The notes: generated from the sequence alone by a model not told the origin. A DNA stretch of 53,996 nt from Pyrrhoderma lamaoense (GCA_002794735.1 NBAZ01000050.1:1-53996); one strand, 5' to 3'. Counted from the first letter of the stretch, positions 23,477 to 35,658 are shown. A program made the numbers and translations.

Positions 23477-24066
23477 CACCGAAAAAAAAGATCATATGAT
23501 TGGATGAGATCTTGTAGAAGAGAGTGTCTTGAGTTTATTTGTAAGTACACTCCGCATACTGAACTCTCACACCGTAACTGTTATCCTGCTAGGATTGTGG
23601 ACCAGGTGACGGGTGTCACAGCTTAACTTGTCACGTGTTACGCCGTGTATGTAGATGATATCATATAGGTTGAGTAATGTTGCGTAGCTGAAAATTATAT
23701 TAAAATATGACAATTAACGACTACATTACGCTATAGTTTCTACATGCTGATATGTGCCACCTTCTACCGGAATAAGGTAGAAGAATGGGCGTTTCCCTGG
23801 AAGTAAAGTTGCTATCAAAGATGCGTATCTCCATTAACAAATTTGGCCCTGTCTACTTATCCGAAAGATCAAGGAAAAGAGGAGGTGGTCATACAAAAGG
23901 CGCTATCTTCTTAAGTTCTAACATCCGAGATTGTAGTGATTGCGATACTGAATATCCCAAAGAAAGACGGAAATACAAATACGCCTCCTAACGAAAATTG
24001 TGATGAAAATGCGAGATTATACAAGATGGCAAGACTGGCAACAAGCCAAATAATTACCAAAAATGT
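23477..24066. other. Promoter-side intergenic DNA of YVH1
   Basis: 590 bp between the BUD13 stop and the YVH1 start, both on the minus strand. A CACGTG occurs near 23632. The 68-aa plus-strand ORF at 23785 has no support. Confidence 0.45.
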
Positions 24067-25084
24067 TCACATATCGTCCACACTCCATTGATAACTTTCC
24101 AAGCCGGTTCTTTTTCTTTTGTTCTGTTCCTGGAACAGCTTCTTTTCAAACCCGTTTCCACGATCAACGCCGTCCCAACGATAGCCTGGCTTGATCCCAA
24201 AGCGATTAGGAGGCGGAGGCGGTCCGGTGTATTCGGGTTTCCTTGGCCCTTTTGATCTCTTTTTCTGAGGCAAAATGGTATTGTATCAGTGAAATTGCAC
24301 AATACAATACATAGAAAAATATGCATACAGTAAGGAATTGTGCGGCGGGATCATTCCATCGATCTCGGGCCTTCAGGTCGTCGTTCAGTTCTTTATCATC
24401 AGCATAGACTGCTAAATCGCGATTCCGCTCCTTCTCTAATTGTGCCTTTCGTTTTGCCTCATCTTCCCGTTGGACAAGACCCTTACCCCATTCCATTTTC
24501 TGCGCCTCACGTTCTTCACGTTCACGTTTCTTCCTCGCCGCCTCTGCTCGTTCTGCCTTCGTATCAATCTTTCGCCCGGTAGCATCTCGATAAACAGTCT
24601 CTTGTGCCAGTCGCGCCTCTTCTTGCTCTTGTTCAGTTTGTTCCCGGGCTTTTGCCCTTTCTTTACCAGGGCCTTGGCCAGGTAATCGTTTTTTGAGATC
24701 GGTGGCTGAGACTAGACCGCCCGTAAAAGTTTCGACTACTTGTGGTTTCTCATCCGCTGGTGGACTTTCCGCCCGTCCGTCACCTTCACGAATAGTTGCC
24801 CACCCTGAGCTCTCGGCACCATCCTTATCTGCCACCCTACGCTTCTTGAAACTCCTATCAGATGCAATAACAGCCTCAGATATATCATCTTCTTCATTAT
24901 CGTCCTTAGACTTAGTAGTCCATTCATCGTCCTCGTCCACAACTAATCTCATACCCGTAGCTGAAGACGCAGTCGCAGAGGTGGTTGTTTTTCGTTTCTT
25001 TTTCTTCTTCTCAGGAGCCATTTTTGCAAGTATTGCATCTGCTTTAGGGCCCGACATATATTTCTCTGCTAAGTATGCCTGCAT
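24067..25084 (-). CDS. BUD13: BUD13 (Cwc26) pre-mRNA splicing factor, 317 aa
   Basis: Exon 1 (24329-25084) and exon 2 (24067-24264), joined in phase 0 over a 64-nt intron (GTATGC to CTCAG), give 317 residues. The N-terminus [19 protein letters not shown], the lysine-rich stretch, [12 protein letters not shown], the [10 protein letters not shown] block near 243-252 and the C-terminal [20 protein letters not shown] and YQWSVDDM are diagnostic of BUD13. In yeast the protein belongs to the RES complex (with Snu17 and Pml1), which acts in spliceosome activation and nuclear pre-mRNA retention. All conserved blocks are present and it appears intact. Confidence 0.95.
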
Positions 25085-27010
25085 GTTTTGTGTACGCGAA
25101 AGATCAAGTATGAGGACGTTCGGAATGAATAGAGGTGAAAGTCACGGGACACGCGACGAATGTCAAGCATGGGTTTATTCCTAATATGGTAGTCATCTCC
25201 CATGTAAAACGGTTATACACATTCTCCAGCATAATGTTTGCAAACCTTTGAGTAAAGCATGTTGAACCTGAGCCAAAACTTACCAGAAAACTCACAGAGC
25301 GAGTCCGGGGTCGAAGCTATAAGGTATCTCAGGTGTTATTTTGACGAACTCTATCTTAAGATTAAGTCTTGAAAGGATTCAATCAATGCTTTCAAGATTT
25401 CTGGCAGCTATTATCAACCAGAACTGTTTTTATGCCCATATTAAAGTCCACTGTAGTAGCGTTATTTCTTACGTTTTCTATGCTTCTCGCGTATTCTATG
25501 TATCACAGATTGCGATTTCCACTCTATACTTTAGTTCCCCTATTATAGTATAGAAGAAAATTCAAAAGCCTTGTTTTTATGGAATCACTTGCACCGGAAG
25601 CTTCTTACTGCACGTTTGCCAATGTATAGCATATGATTTATCTCAATTGTATTACGTTAATAACCTAGAGACTCCTGTTATGGCCCATAATGCTACTCTA
25701 TTACTTTTTTCACTTCGACTGTAAAACCCTGACAGATTTGTTTCATACAGAAGAGCTGTATGTAATGCTTGTACTATGCATTTGACGGTCAGTCATCCAA
25801 CAGGTACTCTTTCACATATGAGCGTAGTGTATAGTAGAGCTTTGTCCGAGGTCTTACAAACATGTTTTATATACAGCTCTTTCTTCTCTGGTATATGCTG
25901 TACTTTGCATGTTTGTCTATCAGATAATTCCAACTTATTGACTGAATTATGCATACATTTACTTAGTAGATATGTAGATATAATTGTAACTTACTCGTAG
26001 ACCGATAAAATAGATCATATCTATATGTCAATATATGTCTTCTAGAGTATGCATTATATGTACCATATTTAAGCAATTTTTCGGTCTTATTGAAAAGGGT
26101 AGGAGTCTATCTCATTTTCAGGACTTTTTTTATACGTTATAAAGGCCAACCCTAGCATAGGTCCCATGAGTCTCAAGAAGCTTCTTAGTTGAAAAAGGAA
26201 AATTCTTACCTCAAGTTGTGTCTTATAGCTATAACAGACATTAATACAGCCTCTTTAATCTAGATGGAGTTATCAGGTCGACAGGAATCTGTTGTCACTG
26301 AAAGCAAGTTTGTCCCCGCAATTTTGGACGTAGTCTTGTGTCCGTATTGTTGTCGGTCTTAGGCAGCATAAACGAAGTTCTAGACCTTGTTGTTATGAGT
26401 CACTATCTCTTTAAGAAAAATGAGCTCCTAGTCAAAGCCTTGCAGAATTAATGAATCCCGTCCCGGAATGGTAAAAGTGGAGGCACGACAAAGAAGGAAG
26501 ATATAACCAAGATAGAATCATTTAGGTTCGATTTAAAACTTCGTCCGCGAAATACCAGGGTATCTACTTTTTTAGGTAGTTGCAAGAAGCATATACCCGA
26601 GAAGAAAAATTAGTATATAAACATCAGATATAACTTCACTATACTCTACGTTCCTCAGTGTGAAAGAGTACCTGTTGCATGACCTTCCGTATGATGCATG
26701 GTAAAGCCTTAAATAGAGTTATTCTGTATAGAACAAGTCTGTCAGGATTTTACAGTTGAAGTGAGGAAAGAAATGGTGTAACATTATAGGCTGTAGCAGG
26801 AGAATCAAGGATATCAACATGTTACAGAAAGAAAATGATGATACGTAGCTTTATGAATGATCAATATATATCCACACATATTTACTACGTTCTTTCCCTA
26901 TTTCTCTATATGCTGTCTACATTATAGCATAGAATTCTTTGAGAAGTTTCCAGACAATACGGAACAGGAATAGCAGAATGGAGGGGGATTTCCATCCCAA
27001 TTGAACAAAG
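25085..27010. other. Long gene-poor stretch upstream of Argonaute A
   Basis: Nearly 2 kb of AT-rich DNA with only short ORFs of low-complexity hydrophobic composition (for example at 25341 and 25776). No repeats shared with the rest of the window were noticed. Confidence 0.5.
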
Positions 27011-27042
27011 TTGTACTATGAATGCATTCTGCATTCGCCATC

Positions 27043-27133
27043 TCCGCAGCCGCAGCCAATGAATACTTCTCATTTAGGATCGACTCTTCATAGAGTTTTG
27101 TCAAAATATTAAATAATCAGAAACGTATATAAA
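27043..27133 (+). promoter_or_regulatory. Argonaute A promoter: GC-rich element and TATA box
   Basis: TCCGCAGCCGCAGCCA at 27043-27058 is followed by TATATAAA at 27126-27133, 120 nt before the ATG. The same 16-mer and a TATATAAA lie upstream of Argonaute B in the matching order and orientation, in otherwise diverged sequence, so this is likely a conserved control element. Confidence 0.6.
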
Positions 27134-27252
27134 CCAGCCCATATTGTTCTCTTTAGCTCCACCACTCAAGTTTACTACTCTCTTTCAGAGATCAGAAATA
27201 AAAAATAACAACTACTCTTCTTCGATTTCAACAAATCAGCTTAAATTAAACC

Positions 27253-30221
27253 ATGTCAAACTTCGAACCTCGCGGTCGTGGTCGTGGCCAGTCTCGTGGT
27301 AGGGGAAGCGGTTTCAATAGCCGTGGTACATCCCCTACATCTAGTCGCAGTGTGTCTCCATCTGCAGGACGTGGTCGTGGTCGCGGAGGTTCTTTCTCTA
27401 TCTCCATTTATAACCCTGGCCCAGCTCGAGTCGATCCCCGTATAAATGACAGGGATATGGATGCGTTGATTTCTGGCTTTAAGAAGCTCGACACAAAGGA
27501 TCGAGTTATCCGACCCGGATTCGGGAAACGCGGAACGAATGTCACGCTGCGGGCTAACTTCTTTGCATTGAATTACCCAAAAAATGTCGTTTTGTATGAT
27601 CATCCGTTGAAAATCGAACCGGAGGTTGAGCAGAAAGAGAAACGCCTTCGAGCACGTCTTTTCGAGTTATTCGAACAGTCTCCAGTCGTAAAACCGTATC
27701 TTGATGGTATTGCGCATGACAAGATGCAGAGACTAATTGCTATTCGCCCGCTTCCCAAAGACTTCTCAGCCACTATTGACTTTTATGAGGCAGGAGAGAA
27801 AGGTCCAAGACCGGAGGGCAGCAAAAAATCACAATACACCATTAGCACTCTATCCCCAAGGGAGCTCAAGTCTTCCGATCTTGATAAGTACGTTGGATTG
27901 GCTATTCTAAACGTTGTATATATCTTGATGAGATCACTATTAGCTTCCTTCAGGGAAATGACCCCAACTACGATAGTCTACCTATTATTTCGGCTTTCAA
28001 TCTAATCACGACGGCACACGCTAGTCGTACGGGGGTACAATATGGAAAGAATAGATACTTTTTCTCCCCTGGATCCTTTAGTCCATCTGAAGCAGCTATA
28101 CCTCTGAGCAATCGCATTGAGGCATGGAAAGGTTTCTTTGCGAGTGTTCGTCCAACAGTAAAATGCTTAATGATGAACGTCAATGTTTGCACTGGTGCAT
28201 TCTATATACCGTGTGAGCGGTTAAGCGACTTGATGGAACGGCTTGGACCATCTAGTGCATCATTCTTGAGGCGCGTTAGGATTACAACAAGCCATTTGGG
28301 GTACCGCAGAAAATACAGTATCAAAGCCTTTTCAAGGAATTCGGCCAAACAAGAATCATTTGATTGCCAAGAATACGGCGGGAAAATCACCGTAGAACAG
28401 TATTTCTTGAAAAGTAGGTCATTCCATATTGAATATGCGACAAAAATGGAAATTAAAAACCCCCATATTTCCCTGCAATAGAATATAACAAGCGGCTTAC
28501 CAAGCCTAATCTACCTGTTTTGAACATTGGCAACTCTAAGAAAGATATATTCATCCCAGCGGAGTTGTGCGAGGTGGAACCTGGTCAACCATATGGTGGG
28601 ACTCTGTCCGAATCAGAAACCGCAGAAATGATTAAAGTCGCATGCAATCCTCCAAGCTACAATGCAGAGACAATCGCGAAGCAAGGATTGCAAATGCTTG
28701 GATTGAGCCAGCGCGCTTCACCTATGGCAAAATTCGGAGTGCAAATCTCACCAGATATGTCCGTTATCACTGGCCGTATCCTTCCTCCTCCACGCGTTTC
28801 ATATTCCGTGGGCCAACCTCGCGTTGATAACGGTTCCTGGAATGTTCTGAATGTGAAGTTTTCAAAACCGTCGAAGGCGTCACGTCTAGCAATTCTGGTT
28901 CTACCAGACGGAGGGCGGGATGATTTCCGCAACGAAGGACAATTGCGTGGAATTGTTGACGGGTTCCTGGATAAGTGCAGGAAATGCGGGATGAATATTG
29001 GGAGCCCTGCCCCACCGAAGACAGTAGTACTACCCCGGCAGAATCAAAACGACCCGCTTCGTTTGAAAGCTATAGACGCTATTGAAGCTGCACTTGGAGA
29101 GTTTCCGTCAAAGCCAGATATGGTATTAGTGTTCGTGTCTAATCGTGATCCACACATCTATCCGGGCCTTAAGAAGTTATGTGACACAAAGCTTGGGATA
29201 TCAACTGTTTGCATGCTGATGTCAAAAGTGGGACGAGAAAGGGGTCAAGATCAATACTTCTCCAATATTGCACTTAAGGTCAATGCGAAGTTAGGAGGAG
29301 TGAACCATACCATCTCAACAGATAGTCTTAGATGGATGAAAGATGCAATGCTCGTCGGAATGGATGTCACCCACCCAGGTAAAGGCTCCGTAAAGGGTAC
29401 TCCATCCATCGCAGCTGTAGTCGCATCCTGTGATAGTAGCTTCATACAGTACCCGGCAAGTATGCGTTTGCAGGAATGCCGTAAAGAGGTAATGTCCCAA
29501 ACCTCACTCCTTCCTTATAGCGAATAATACTGAGAGATCTCTTGCAACTCAAAAGATGATTACAGAAGTTAAGGATATGATGAAAGAACGTCTAAAAGAG
29601 TATCAGAAGAACAATGGAAAGCTGCCTGAGCGTGTCATCGTCTTCCGTGATGGTGTATCCGAGGGACAGTTCGATATTGTTCTCAAAGATGAAGTCCGCG
29701 AGATTAAGGCTGCATTCCGGTCCTTCAAATCATACAGTCCAAAATTGACTGTCACCATCTGTGGTAAACGTCACCACACACGCTTCTTCCCTACCAGTGA
29801 AGCAAATGCCGATAAAACGTCAAACACAAAGGCAGGAACGGTTGTTGACAATGGAGTTACATCGGTATACGATTTCGACTTCTACCTTCAAGCGCATGCA
29901 GGGTTGCAAGGAACGGTACGGGCAACCCATTATTCTGTGATCTATGACGAGAACAAGTTGGGAGCAGACGACATTCAACAAGGAGTGAATGACATCAGTT
30001 ACCTGTGGGCACGGGCAACGAAGAGTGTGAGTCTGATCCCCCCCGCATACTGGGCTGATCGAGCATGTGAGAGAGGAAGAGCGTGGTTGCACGGAGTGTA
30101 TCCTCCTCCAGTAGGTAGTAGGGAGATGGGAATGGATGAGAAGCAGATTGAGAGACGCGTCAAAGAGATATGGGGAGGAGGTATCCATGATAGTCTAAAG
30201 GGTACAATGTTCTACCTTTGA
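27253..30221 (+). CDS. AGO: Argonaute A, 925 aa, complete catalytic tetrad
   Basis: Four exons (27253-27887, 27944-28413, 28482-29488, 29556-30221) give 925 residues. The first acceptor is ATTAG at 27943, which keeps frame (NFLQGNDPNYD) and agrees with the equivalent site in Argonaute B. An RG-rich N-terminus (GRGRGQSRGRGSG) precedes the N, PAZ, MID and PIWI regions. PIWI residues are Asp663 (GMDVTHP), Glu700 (LQECRKE), Asp736 (FRDGVSEGQ) and Asp872 (AYWADRACERGRAW), a DEDD slicer set; the fourth is His in animal AGO2. The role is small-RNA-guided silencing. No defect was seen. Intron 3 and the PIWI half are nearly identical to Argonaute B, while introns 1 and 2 are unrelated. A family gene starts 378 nt downstream on the same strand. 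Confidence 0.93.
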
Positions 30222-30599
30222 GCACATGAGAAACAGAGCTGATGTATGAATATATTTTGAGTTGTTACCGTGTTGTATCGTTGTGTATATTTTGAATCTT
30301 CATAGTTATGTTGATTGAATAAATTGTATGAAATCAGTGATTAGAATAACGTCTTTCATACTGTTGTGATGTAGTAAGATGCACTTGCTACTAATGATAC
30401 ATGGCTCGAGAGTAAGTGTACGGCTCCAGGCTGACAATACTTACGATACTTCTGTAACTTCATTGTGTATTTGAAATCATATCATAGTATCACGGATTGT
30501 TGTTGGAGACACGACACGTGATGCACTCGCTGACCTTATGAATCAGAATAGTCTTCTTCATCAGATATTGGTATCCAAACCATACTCACTACTACTACT

Positions 30600-31289
30600 A
30601 TGAGATCCAAATGGAATATAACATGCACTGATAGCGAATATGTTTGCTTTCTTCCCAAAAAGTACAATAAGCCGGGGAATAAGCATATTGGGCTACTTTT
30701 TGTAAGTCGCTTCTGGTCTTCTCACTGTATCATTGTGCATTTTATGGTCTAATCATTTCCTCAGGATTCTATAAAAGCCATCGAAATGGGTCCAATAGAA
30801 ATACTCCCAGACTTTCTTAAGTACTCTAGTGAACGCAATCCCAAACCTCCAGTATTCTACTATGGTTTCAAAGTTACGACGAAGTGGGCCATCGACTTTT
30901 CGGAGGCCAATAACCTGAATTGCTGGGCTATATCGCCACGTGACGGTAGAAAATTCTTTTCTACTTATTATGCTTTATCAGCAATTCCAGACTTCCTCCA
31001 AGAGAAAAGCGGAATTAAATCGTATAAAGTGTTCATGCGCGAGATGTACGATTACAACCGTGAGGAAGTGGATGAAGGTACAATTGGGCCTTATGTGATT
31101 ACGATTAGCACAAACTATGAGTCCCCGACTGGAATGGATCCGACGGAGAGTGATATCGACAAGCTACGTGAAGCATTGGGAAGAGACCCGAGTGAGAAGC
31201 CTATATGGTACATAGGACGACTCCCTACTGAGAGGGTCTGGGATGAAACTCGGAAATCTTGTATCTTAAGGAACCATCTGGATCCATGA
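30600..31289 (+). CDS. Subfamily A family protein, 208 aa (spacer copy)
   Basis: Exon 1 (30600-30701, 34 codons, MRSKWNITCTD...) and exon 2 (30765-31289), with a 63-nt intron (GTAAGT to CTCAG), encode 208 residues. It carries PPVFYYGF, VFMREMYDYN, ITISTNYESP, EKPIWYIG and the C-terminal RNHLDP of subfamily A. It is intact, outside the near-identical arms, and slightly diverged from the copies at 11257 and 39912. The exon 1 and intron sequences are almost identical to those copies. A CACGTG lies at 30515-30520, but no clean TATA box follows at the usual distance. The gene begins 378 nt after the Argonaute A stop. Function unknown. Confidence 0.78.
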
Positions 31290-31779
31290 TGTATTCTTCT
31301 TTCTACGTACGCTATTGTATACTAGCGTTCATTGATGTCAACCGAGATATGATGAAAGGTTGAACTCTATAGCACAATAAATATTGCTTTTACGATTAAC
31401 TTCGTTGAATCTTTTTCTTCAGCGGGACATCTATCTTTGGTTTTTATTACATCCAAATCTTCCCGTATCTCTTCGAATATTTCTTATTCTTGAATCTGAG
31501 AAAAGCTGGAGGCTGGAGATCTGAAAGTCAAAGAAGGTACAAAAAGTAGCAATAACTTAGCCCATACTATCAATGATCTCTATTGTTGCTCTAGCTATCT
31601 CCCTTAAAGTATGAAAATTTACTTGTACATGTTCCAGTGATACAATATTGTCTAGGCCTAGCTTACTATGAGGCCAATATCAGATTAAACAAACTGATTT
31701 ATACATAGATTTAAGGCTTCATATCAATGAGTGTTGAGTATAGACGAATGTATATAGCTATATGATACACTGATTACGC
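31290..31779. other. Intergenic DNA after the spacer family gene
   Basis: The first 150 nt match the sequence downstream of the 39912 copy (the same TACGTACGCTATTG and GAATCTTTTTCTTCAG-type phrases); no gene. Confidence 0.45.
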
Positions 31780-32454
31780 TGTAGGACCAGCTAAGTGCTT
31801 GGCCGGTTGTAGTGCATTTATAATGCACTTTCTAACTCGCCCGAGAAGTCCATTGCTACTACTCGGCCGCGCGCCTGGTTCACTTCTCTTGCTATTTAGC
31901 TTCACTTTCTACTCACACTCGAAGGTAGGGTTTGTTTATAAGACCCCCTCGTTTCTGATAGCTTAAACCCTTCGTTCAGTGGCAAATAGCCGTAGTCAAT
32001 CAATTTATTCCTGGATACTCCTCTCGGTTGCTATCTTTCTATCCCCCCCCCCCGAGTAGCTCTCTACTAGTCTCCTGTACTCTTTATCTACTACTCTGCT
32101 GCTTTATCAGGCTGCCTGGGCGCGCTTGTAACGCTCTGACCGTACTGCAAGTCGTCCGGGCGGACGGAAATACATACACTTTTACCTCAAACTACAGCCT
32201 CGGTCAGGGTTCTGTTCTATACGTTTCTACTACTTTCACTGGTCTGTGAAGTCTCAGCTCGCCTCAAGGTCTCTATCTGTCTCTACGGTTCGACCGAGTT
32301 CTCGGCCGGATGGCCGAAGTCGAGTTACTCGCTTTTTATCCCCCAAATCTTAGCCTGAGCATTGTGTCTGGTGTAGGCAGACTCTAAACCCCATGTCCTT
32401 GCCACTAAATACGACACCAAGGTCAAAATCTGACCAAAAGCTTAGTTTTCAGCA
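31780..32454 (+). repeat. Dispersed LTR-like repeat, long copy
   Basis: About 675 bp beginning TGTAGGACCAGCTAAG and ending TTTTCAGCA, so bounded by TG and CA. It is homologous along its length to 35659-36193 and 14977-15512. It ends 1 nt before the CACGTG-containing promoter of the gene at 32529. A poly(C) run lies at 32043-32053. There is no coding capacity. Solo LTR is the best guess; no exact target duplication is present. Confidence 0.55.
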
Positions 32455-32455
32455 T

Positions 32456-32486
32456 CACGTGAAAAATTCTAAGAAACATATATAAG
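32456..32486 (+). promoter_or_regulatory. CACGTG plus TATATAAG promoter module (gene 32529)
   Basis: CACGTG at 32456-32461 and TATATAAG at 32479-32486, then CCACGTTGGAT and the ATG 43 nt later. The repeat ending at 32454 touches the upstream side of this module. Confidence 0.7.
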
Positions 32487-32528
32487 CAAGACAGGCCACG
32501 TTGGATTATTCTACGTAACACGAGCAAC

Positions 32529-33226
32529 ATGAAGAAAGTAATCCAAGCCAAGGATTTCTCCAAGGATTTCGAATGCTTTGCTCCCGATATAAAGGAGTAT
32601 CTAGCTCGTACCGAGGCTGAAAAGCGTAAACATATCTTCCTGTGGCCTGTAGTATGTGTATTTAAGAATCAGTAAGACATTATCTGACGTATTCATTCCT
32701 ACAGAAACCTGATATTGCCTACAATAGAGGCCCATTCGAGGCGCTACCACAGTGTCTCATGTTCTCTGAGGAGACCTTACCTGAACCCCCGGTATTTTAC
32801 TATGGGTTTCCAGTCTCGAATCAATGGTTAACCGATCTTGGTATTAAGGAGAAGCTGGAAATCTTTGGGCCTCAAAAAAGTGACACGCCAGAGACTAGAG
32901 AGCTATGCCTGTATCATATAATGACTGTGGTTCCAAGTTTTCTGCAGAAAAAATCCGGAATCAAGTCATTTACATTATTACTGCGCAAAATACGTACTTA
33001 TGTAAACGGAGGCAAAGGGTACATAATAACAATCCGAACGAACTACTTCTATAAGGATGGACTAGTACCGACGGATGATGATGTCAACAAGCTACGTAAT
33101 ATACTAGGGAAGGATGAGAATGAGAAGCCCAAATGGTATATAGGATCGTTATTACGGGAGATACAGTGGTGTCTTGGTAATGGACGAGGAAAAGTGTATC
33201 CTAAATCTTATCTTGATTATCCCTAG
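32529..33226 (+). CDS. Subfamily B family protein, 214 aa
   Basis: Exon 1 (32529-32651, 41 codons, MKKVIQAKDFSKDFECF...) and exon 2 (32705-33226) across a 53-nt intron (GTATGT to CTACAG) encode 214 residues. Exon 2 has EETLPEPPVFYYGF, GIKSFTLLLRK, ITIRTNYFY, EKPKWYIG and the end VYPKSYLDYP. It is intact. It faces the 18970 gene across the palindrome centre but is clearly diverged from it, so the symmetric region extends beyond the near-identical arms. Function unknown. Confidence 0.78.
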
Positions 33227-33945
33227 ACCTCTCCCAGTGCCTGCTGATTATTGTTTTGTTAAAGAATAATACACGAATCCCTTTGAATTAGTATAGTAAG
33301 GTCTGCTCGAGACTATTTACTCACACATGTGCATTGGATTTCTCTGTAGTAGTGGTGTAAAGAGTTTTAATGTCCGGAGAGACCATCACTGCTTGGCAGA
33401 GAAAAAAATATCTGTAGCAAAATGGTTTACTTGTAGTGGTCAACAGCCTACTCATATTATGAGGAGAAGACATTCTCTGACCTTGAAAGAATTTATACCC
33501 TAAGACTTTTCTAGGTACTATGCTAAGGAGCAGTAATAGGATAGAGATAACACCAATATCGGGCACTTTTCATGCTTCATCGTGGCGAAAGTGTTTATCC
33601 CGAATTCTAATCTGAGGTGTAGAAACCACCTGTTGTCTCGCACTGACGGCATCTATATGTAGATAGCACTTTATAGTATCAACCTCAATGTGGCAACTCT
33701 ATATTATTTGTATCAGTACTTGGCTTTTCTTTATACGAGGAGTAAATCGGCTTTGCTCTTCCAAAAAGACTATAGGGAACTCCGATTTGAAACAATTGCC
33801 GAACCCCTCTTGGACGAAAGAGGTAGTTCCCTTCTCGAGTCCTATCTTACCTGAGCTATAATCCCTAGTGTAGTGTCATCTCTCAAGCAACTACAGGAAC
33901 CCGTATTTGTTAGGAGAGTAGGTATATTCGCTACACCTCTATGCT
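33227..33945 (+). other. Conserved noncoding tail of gene 32529
   Basis: About 720 nt aligning with the tails after 36897, 38963 and 42426 and, inverted, 18270. It begins within 60 nt of the stop and ends at TTGTTAGGAGAGTAGG-TATATTCGCTA near 33908-33935. The order of matching blocks is constant; encoded ORFs are not. Confidence 0.6.
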
Positions 33946-34580
33946 CTACGAGCTTTGAATAAACTTTACTACAGCCTTCCGCATTTTACTATCAACACTA
34001 TGTCTCGAGGTAACGGATAATCGAACTACGTGACTAAGAGAGCTTAATTGCTAATACAAACGAGCTTACTTATCAGAGGCAGTCATATTAGTCTTAAGAC
34101 GCCGTGATTCTCGGCGTTAGCTATACGAGTACCAGGAGACGACAATCAGATTAAACATACGAGACATATGAACTTAATGAGGCATACAAAATCAACTATG
34201 CCGATTTTGTACTTACTGTCTTACCATATATACTCAAAACAGGTCCCGACTCGTAAGACTGTGCTCATCCTTTGCACCCAGGAACTTCATTGAAAGCTTT
34301 ATTGGCGAGTAAGAGTGTTTGAGCTGTACGTAAGAGCTTACACAGAGCTATTAGTAACAAAGATCATACCATCCTCTAGTACATTATAAGGCAGATTACC
34401 GGATGAAAGCGTAGTGTATGTTGAGTCGCCTCACACCCGGCTCTGACATATAACGTCACAGTTGATTATTATACTAGTAGACCTACAGAAGACTTCGAGA
34501 CACGTGTTAACAAGCTACCAATTAAGAAGAGTGATCTTCTGCATCGGATAGGAATCTAAAGCATACCATCAAATAGTACT

Positions 34581-35266
34581 ATGAGCCCCAAGGGGAGTAT
34601 ATCGTGCCTTTCGAGTGATTATGTCTGTTTTCTTCCGAAACGTTCTACTAGGCGAGACGAAAAACATATTAGACTTCTTCTTGTAAGTCATTTCAGGTAC
34701 TAATACTAGATCGTTGTCGATATAACAGCCTGACTATTTCCTCAGGATCTCAATAAAGCCCTTTCTATGGGTCCTCTAGAAGTACTCCCAGATTTTCTTA
34801 TGTACTCTAGTGAGCGCGTCCCTAGACCTCCTGTATTCTATTATGGCTTCAAATTTTTGACGAGGTGGGCCATGAAGTTCTCCAAGGATTATAACCTGAG
34901 AAATTGGTCTGTCATGCCAGCATAAAACGGTGAAAGGGGATTTTCTAGCTCACTAGTTGTGCAATCAATCCCTGATTTCCTTCAAAAGAAGTGTGGAATC
35001 AAGTCGTTCAAAATATTCATGCGCGAGATCTTCGATTACAACCATGAGGAAACGTATAAAGATGCATGCGGGCCTTGGGCGATTACAATTCGCACGAATT
35101 ATGAGTCCCCTACTGGGATGGATCCGACGATATCGACAAGCTACGTGAGGTGTTGGGAAGAGACCCGGGTGAGAAGCCTTTATGGTACATAGGACAGCTC
35201 CCTAGTGAGATGGCATGGGATGAACGTCGGAAGTCTTGTATTATGAGGAACCATCTGGATCCATGA
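34581..35266 (+). pseudogene. Subfamily A pseudogene with stop and 7-bp deletion (right arm)
   Basis: Exon 1 (34581-34682) and exon 2 (34746-35266) match the left-arm copy at 15905-16597. It shares the TAA after the MPA block and has, in addition, lost 7 bp after GATCCGACG near 35129, shifting the frame before the C-terminal blocks. The family CACGTG box upstream (near 34500) remains. Confidence 0.75.
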
Positions 35267-35564
35267 TTTACTCTTCTTTCTACGTTGAATATTGTATATC
35301 AGTGCTTATCGATGCCAAAGTAGAAGATCCACTGCAATCATATCGTTAATAATTTATATGATATCTACTAGGCTAGCCTTACTACGTGGTCATGGGTGCT
35401 CATGATCGTGAACCTCACTATGGATTCCCGGGTTTCTCTTCATATGTAATTACATTACAATTTAGCTGTCGCGGCTCGACTCACGTGTTAACTGGCTTAT
35501 TATCTATGAAGGGTGATCTTCTGCGTCAGAAACTGGCATTTTAAGCATACAAACGTGTCTAAAT

Positions 35565-35658
35565 ATGAGATCCAATTAGGATGTATCACGTTTTTAGAGC
35601 GAGTATGTCTGTTTTCTTCCGAAACAACCTACTAGGCAAGAAGAGCAACATATTGGAT
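35565..35658 (+). pseudogene. Subfamily A exon 1 fragment cut by the repeat (right arm)
   Basis: ATG followed by subfamily A exon 1 sequence with in-frame stops (YVCFLPK retained), ending where TGTAGGACC of the repeat begins. The remaining exon end and donor region continue after the repeat at about 36194. Confidence 0.55.

Noticed and set aside
25341..26000. ORFs of 70-74 aa upstream of Argonaute A as possible small genes
   Set aside because: Low-complexity, hydrophobic, with no splice partners, conserved motif or paralogue.
27256..30188. Several 60-120 aa ORFs antisense to Argonaute A (and likewise to B)
   Set aside because: Shadows of a real coding frame; codon structure and homology support the sense strand.
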